Assembly (NCBI GenBank): GCA_017860765.1
Contig: JAGDMY010000079.1
Location: 1 to 6,804 of the forward strand
DNA length: 6,804 nucleotides
DNA from: Chloroflexota bacterium
GTDB taxonomy: Bacteria; Chloroflexota; Dehalococcoidia; Dehalococcoidales; UBA3254
Reading direction: 5' to 3'
Numbering within the stretch: position 1 is the stretch's first letter; the number at the start of each line of letters is the position of its first letter. A model generated the notes under the pieces. It saw nothing but the letters and a program-made list of their open reading frames with translations, searched no databases and had not been told where the DNA came from. This document shows, one piece after another, positions 5,878 to 6,804 of the stretch. The position numbers and the translations under genes are program-made.

Positions 5878-6804
5878 CGAACCTGTCCCTGACCGCTATC
5901 ATGAGCTGGGAGAGGCCAAGGCCGAGCTGGGTGTCATGGATGAGGTCCAGGCAGTAAGCGAAGCCCTGGCAGAGTTGCGATATGCAGCCGTCCTGGTGCC
6001 CCTCCGCCCTCCTCTCAATCAAATAAAAGGCCAAATGGAAGCTTTGAATGTCGATGTGGTCTTTAACCTTTTTGAGGGTTTTGATGGTTCACCCGAGACT
6101 GAAAGCAAGTTCGCGGCGATTCTGTCTGGATTGAAGCTGCCTTTTACCGGCTGCCCGGCTGCCGCTCTGGAAATGGCCCTGGATAAAGTGAAGACCAAGC
6201 GTCTCCTGGAACGGGCCGGGATCCGGATCCCTCGATATCAGATTTTAACTCCGGAAACCCTTTCCACCTTTAGTCTGGGCTACCCCTCTATTATCAAGCC
6301 CATGGCTGAGCATGCCAGCCATGGCATGTCTGAGGATAGCGTGGTGCGGGATTTCGCTGCGCTGGAAAAACAGGTGATAAAAATTTGCACCTTCTACGGG
6401 GGTAAAGCCCTGGTGGAGGAATTTGTGGACGGCCGTGAGTTCAATACCACTGTCATGGGAAATGACAGGCTAAGGGTTCCGGCCATTTCAGAGATAGTTT
6501 TTACGCTGCCGCCCGATAAGCCTCGCGTCCTCACCTTTGCTGCCAAATGGGAGGAAAACAGCCTCTACTTTGATAATACCCGGGCGGTCTGTCCGGCTGC
6601 CATCAGCGCCAGAGAACAGGCTGAAATCGGCCGGATTGCCAGGGCGGCTTTTCGACTGGTTGGCTGCCGGGGGTACGCCCGGGTGGATTTCCGCCAGGAT
6701 GCAGCTGGTCGCTTTAAAGTGCTGGAAGTGAATCCCAATCCCGATATCACCCCCGGAAGTGGAGCCGCCCTGCAAACGGCTACAGCCGGGATGACCTACA
6801 GCCA
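5855..6804 (+). CDS. D-Ala-D-Ala-ligase-like ATP-grasp protein, second copy (3'-truncated by window edge)
   Basis: The frame is open from GTG 5855 to the window end: 316 codons plus 2 nt, with the C-terminus missing. The start is supported by GGGAG at 5845-5849, 5 nt upstream, and by MRVALVYNE as a typical first strand. It overlaps the preceding gene by 23 nt. Motifs in order: FNLFEG at 70-75, which parallels FNISEG in the first copy; LDK with Lys111; SIIKP at 145-149 with Lys148; ASHGMS at 154-159 as the glycine-containing loop; VEEFVDGREFN at 187-197; VDFR at 277-280; and LEVNPNPDITPGSG at 290-303 with Glu291 and Asn293. The two copies share the motif order but little other sequence, so they are old paralogues rather than a recent duplication and probably act on different substrates. 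In this operon it may carry out a second ligation after the first ATP-grasp enzyme. That is inference. Confidence 0.87.
   Translation, partial: MRVALVYNEPVPDRYHELGEAKAELGVMDEVQAVSEALAELRYAAVLVPLRPPLNQIKGQMEALNVDVVFNLFEGFDGSPETESKFAAILSGLKLPFTGCPAAALEMALDKVKTKRLLERAGIRIPRYQILTPETLSTFSLGYPSIIKPMAEHASHGMSEDSVVRDFAALEKQVIKICTFYGGKALVEEFVDGREFNTTVMGNDRLRVPAISEIVFTLPPDKPRVLTFAAKWEENSLYFDNTRAVCPAAISAREQAEIGRIARAAFRLVGCRGYARVDFRQDAAGRFKVLEVNPNPDITPGSGAALQTATAGMTYS

Overview
The window reads as part of the chromosome of an anaerobic, moderately GC-rich bacterium, most likely a Firmicute of the Clostridia/Peptococcales kind. The reasons are GTG and TTG starts behind purine-rich ribosome binding sites, sigma-A-like promoters, and oxygen-sensitive enzymes: a tungsten-type aldehyde:ferredoxin oxidoreductase and two radical SAM proteins. 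This assignment is inference from style and gene content; no rRNA or other marker gene is present. I see no tRNA, insertion sequence, CRISPR array or phage gene.

Left part (2-1343, + strand): the C-terminal 260 residues of an aldehyde:ferredoxin oxidoreductase enter from the left edge. A MoaD/ThiS-like sulfur carrier follows 54 bp later, a pairing that fits molybdopterin/tungstopterin cofactor supply. After a gap with a weak hairpin and a plausible extended -10 promoter comes a 40-residue, very basic orphan protein. Its stop codon overlaps, tail to tail, the stop of the next gene on the opposite strand.

Middle part (1340-3433): a PflX/COG1313-type radical SAM protein lies on the minus strand, probably starting at a TTG. 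It is divergent from a nine-helix membrane protein on the plus strand with a YD motif, a GGGD motif and a PAL motif. This is a presenilin/signal-peptide-peptidase-like (A22 type) intramembrane aspartyl protease.

Right part (3507-6804, + strand): behind a TTGACA promoter and a leader with two competing inverted repeats lies a tightly overlapping three-gene operon. It encodes a lysine 2,3-aminomutase homologue (KamA family) and two different D-Ala-D-Ala-ligase-like ATP-grasp proteins, the second cut by the window edge. The overlaps are 29 and 23 nt. KamA keeps every lysine-, PLP- and cluster-binding residue I can align but has lost all four zinc cysteines of the clostridial enzyme. The simplest reading is a pathway that makes a beta-amino acid (probably beta-lysine) and then joins it by ATP-dependent amide bonds to one or two partners. 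The product is unknown to me. This operon and the presenilin-like protease are the parts most worth following up.

No gene-free stretch exceeds 300 bases. The largest gaps are 3434-3605 (promoter and leader), 2411-2539 (divergent control region) and 1112-1220 (hairpin and promoter).
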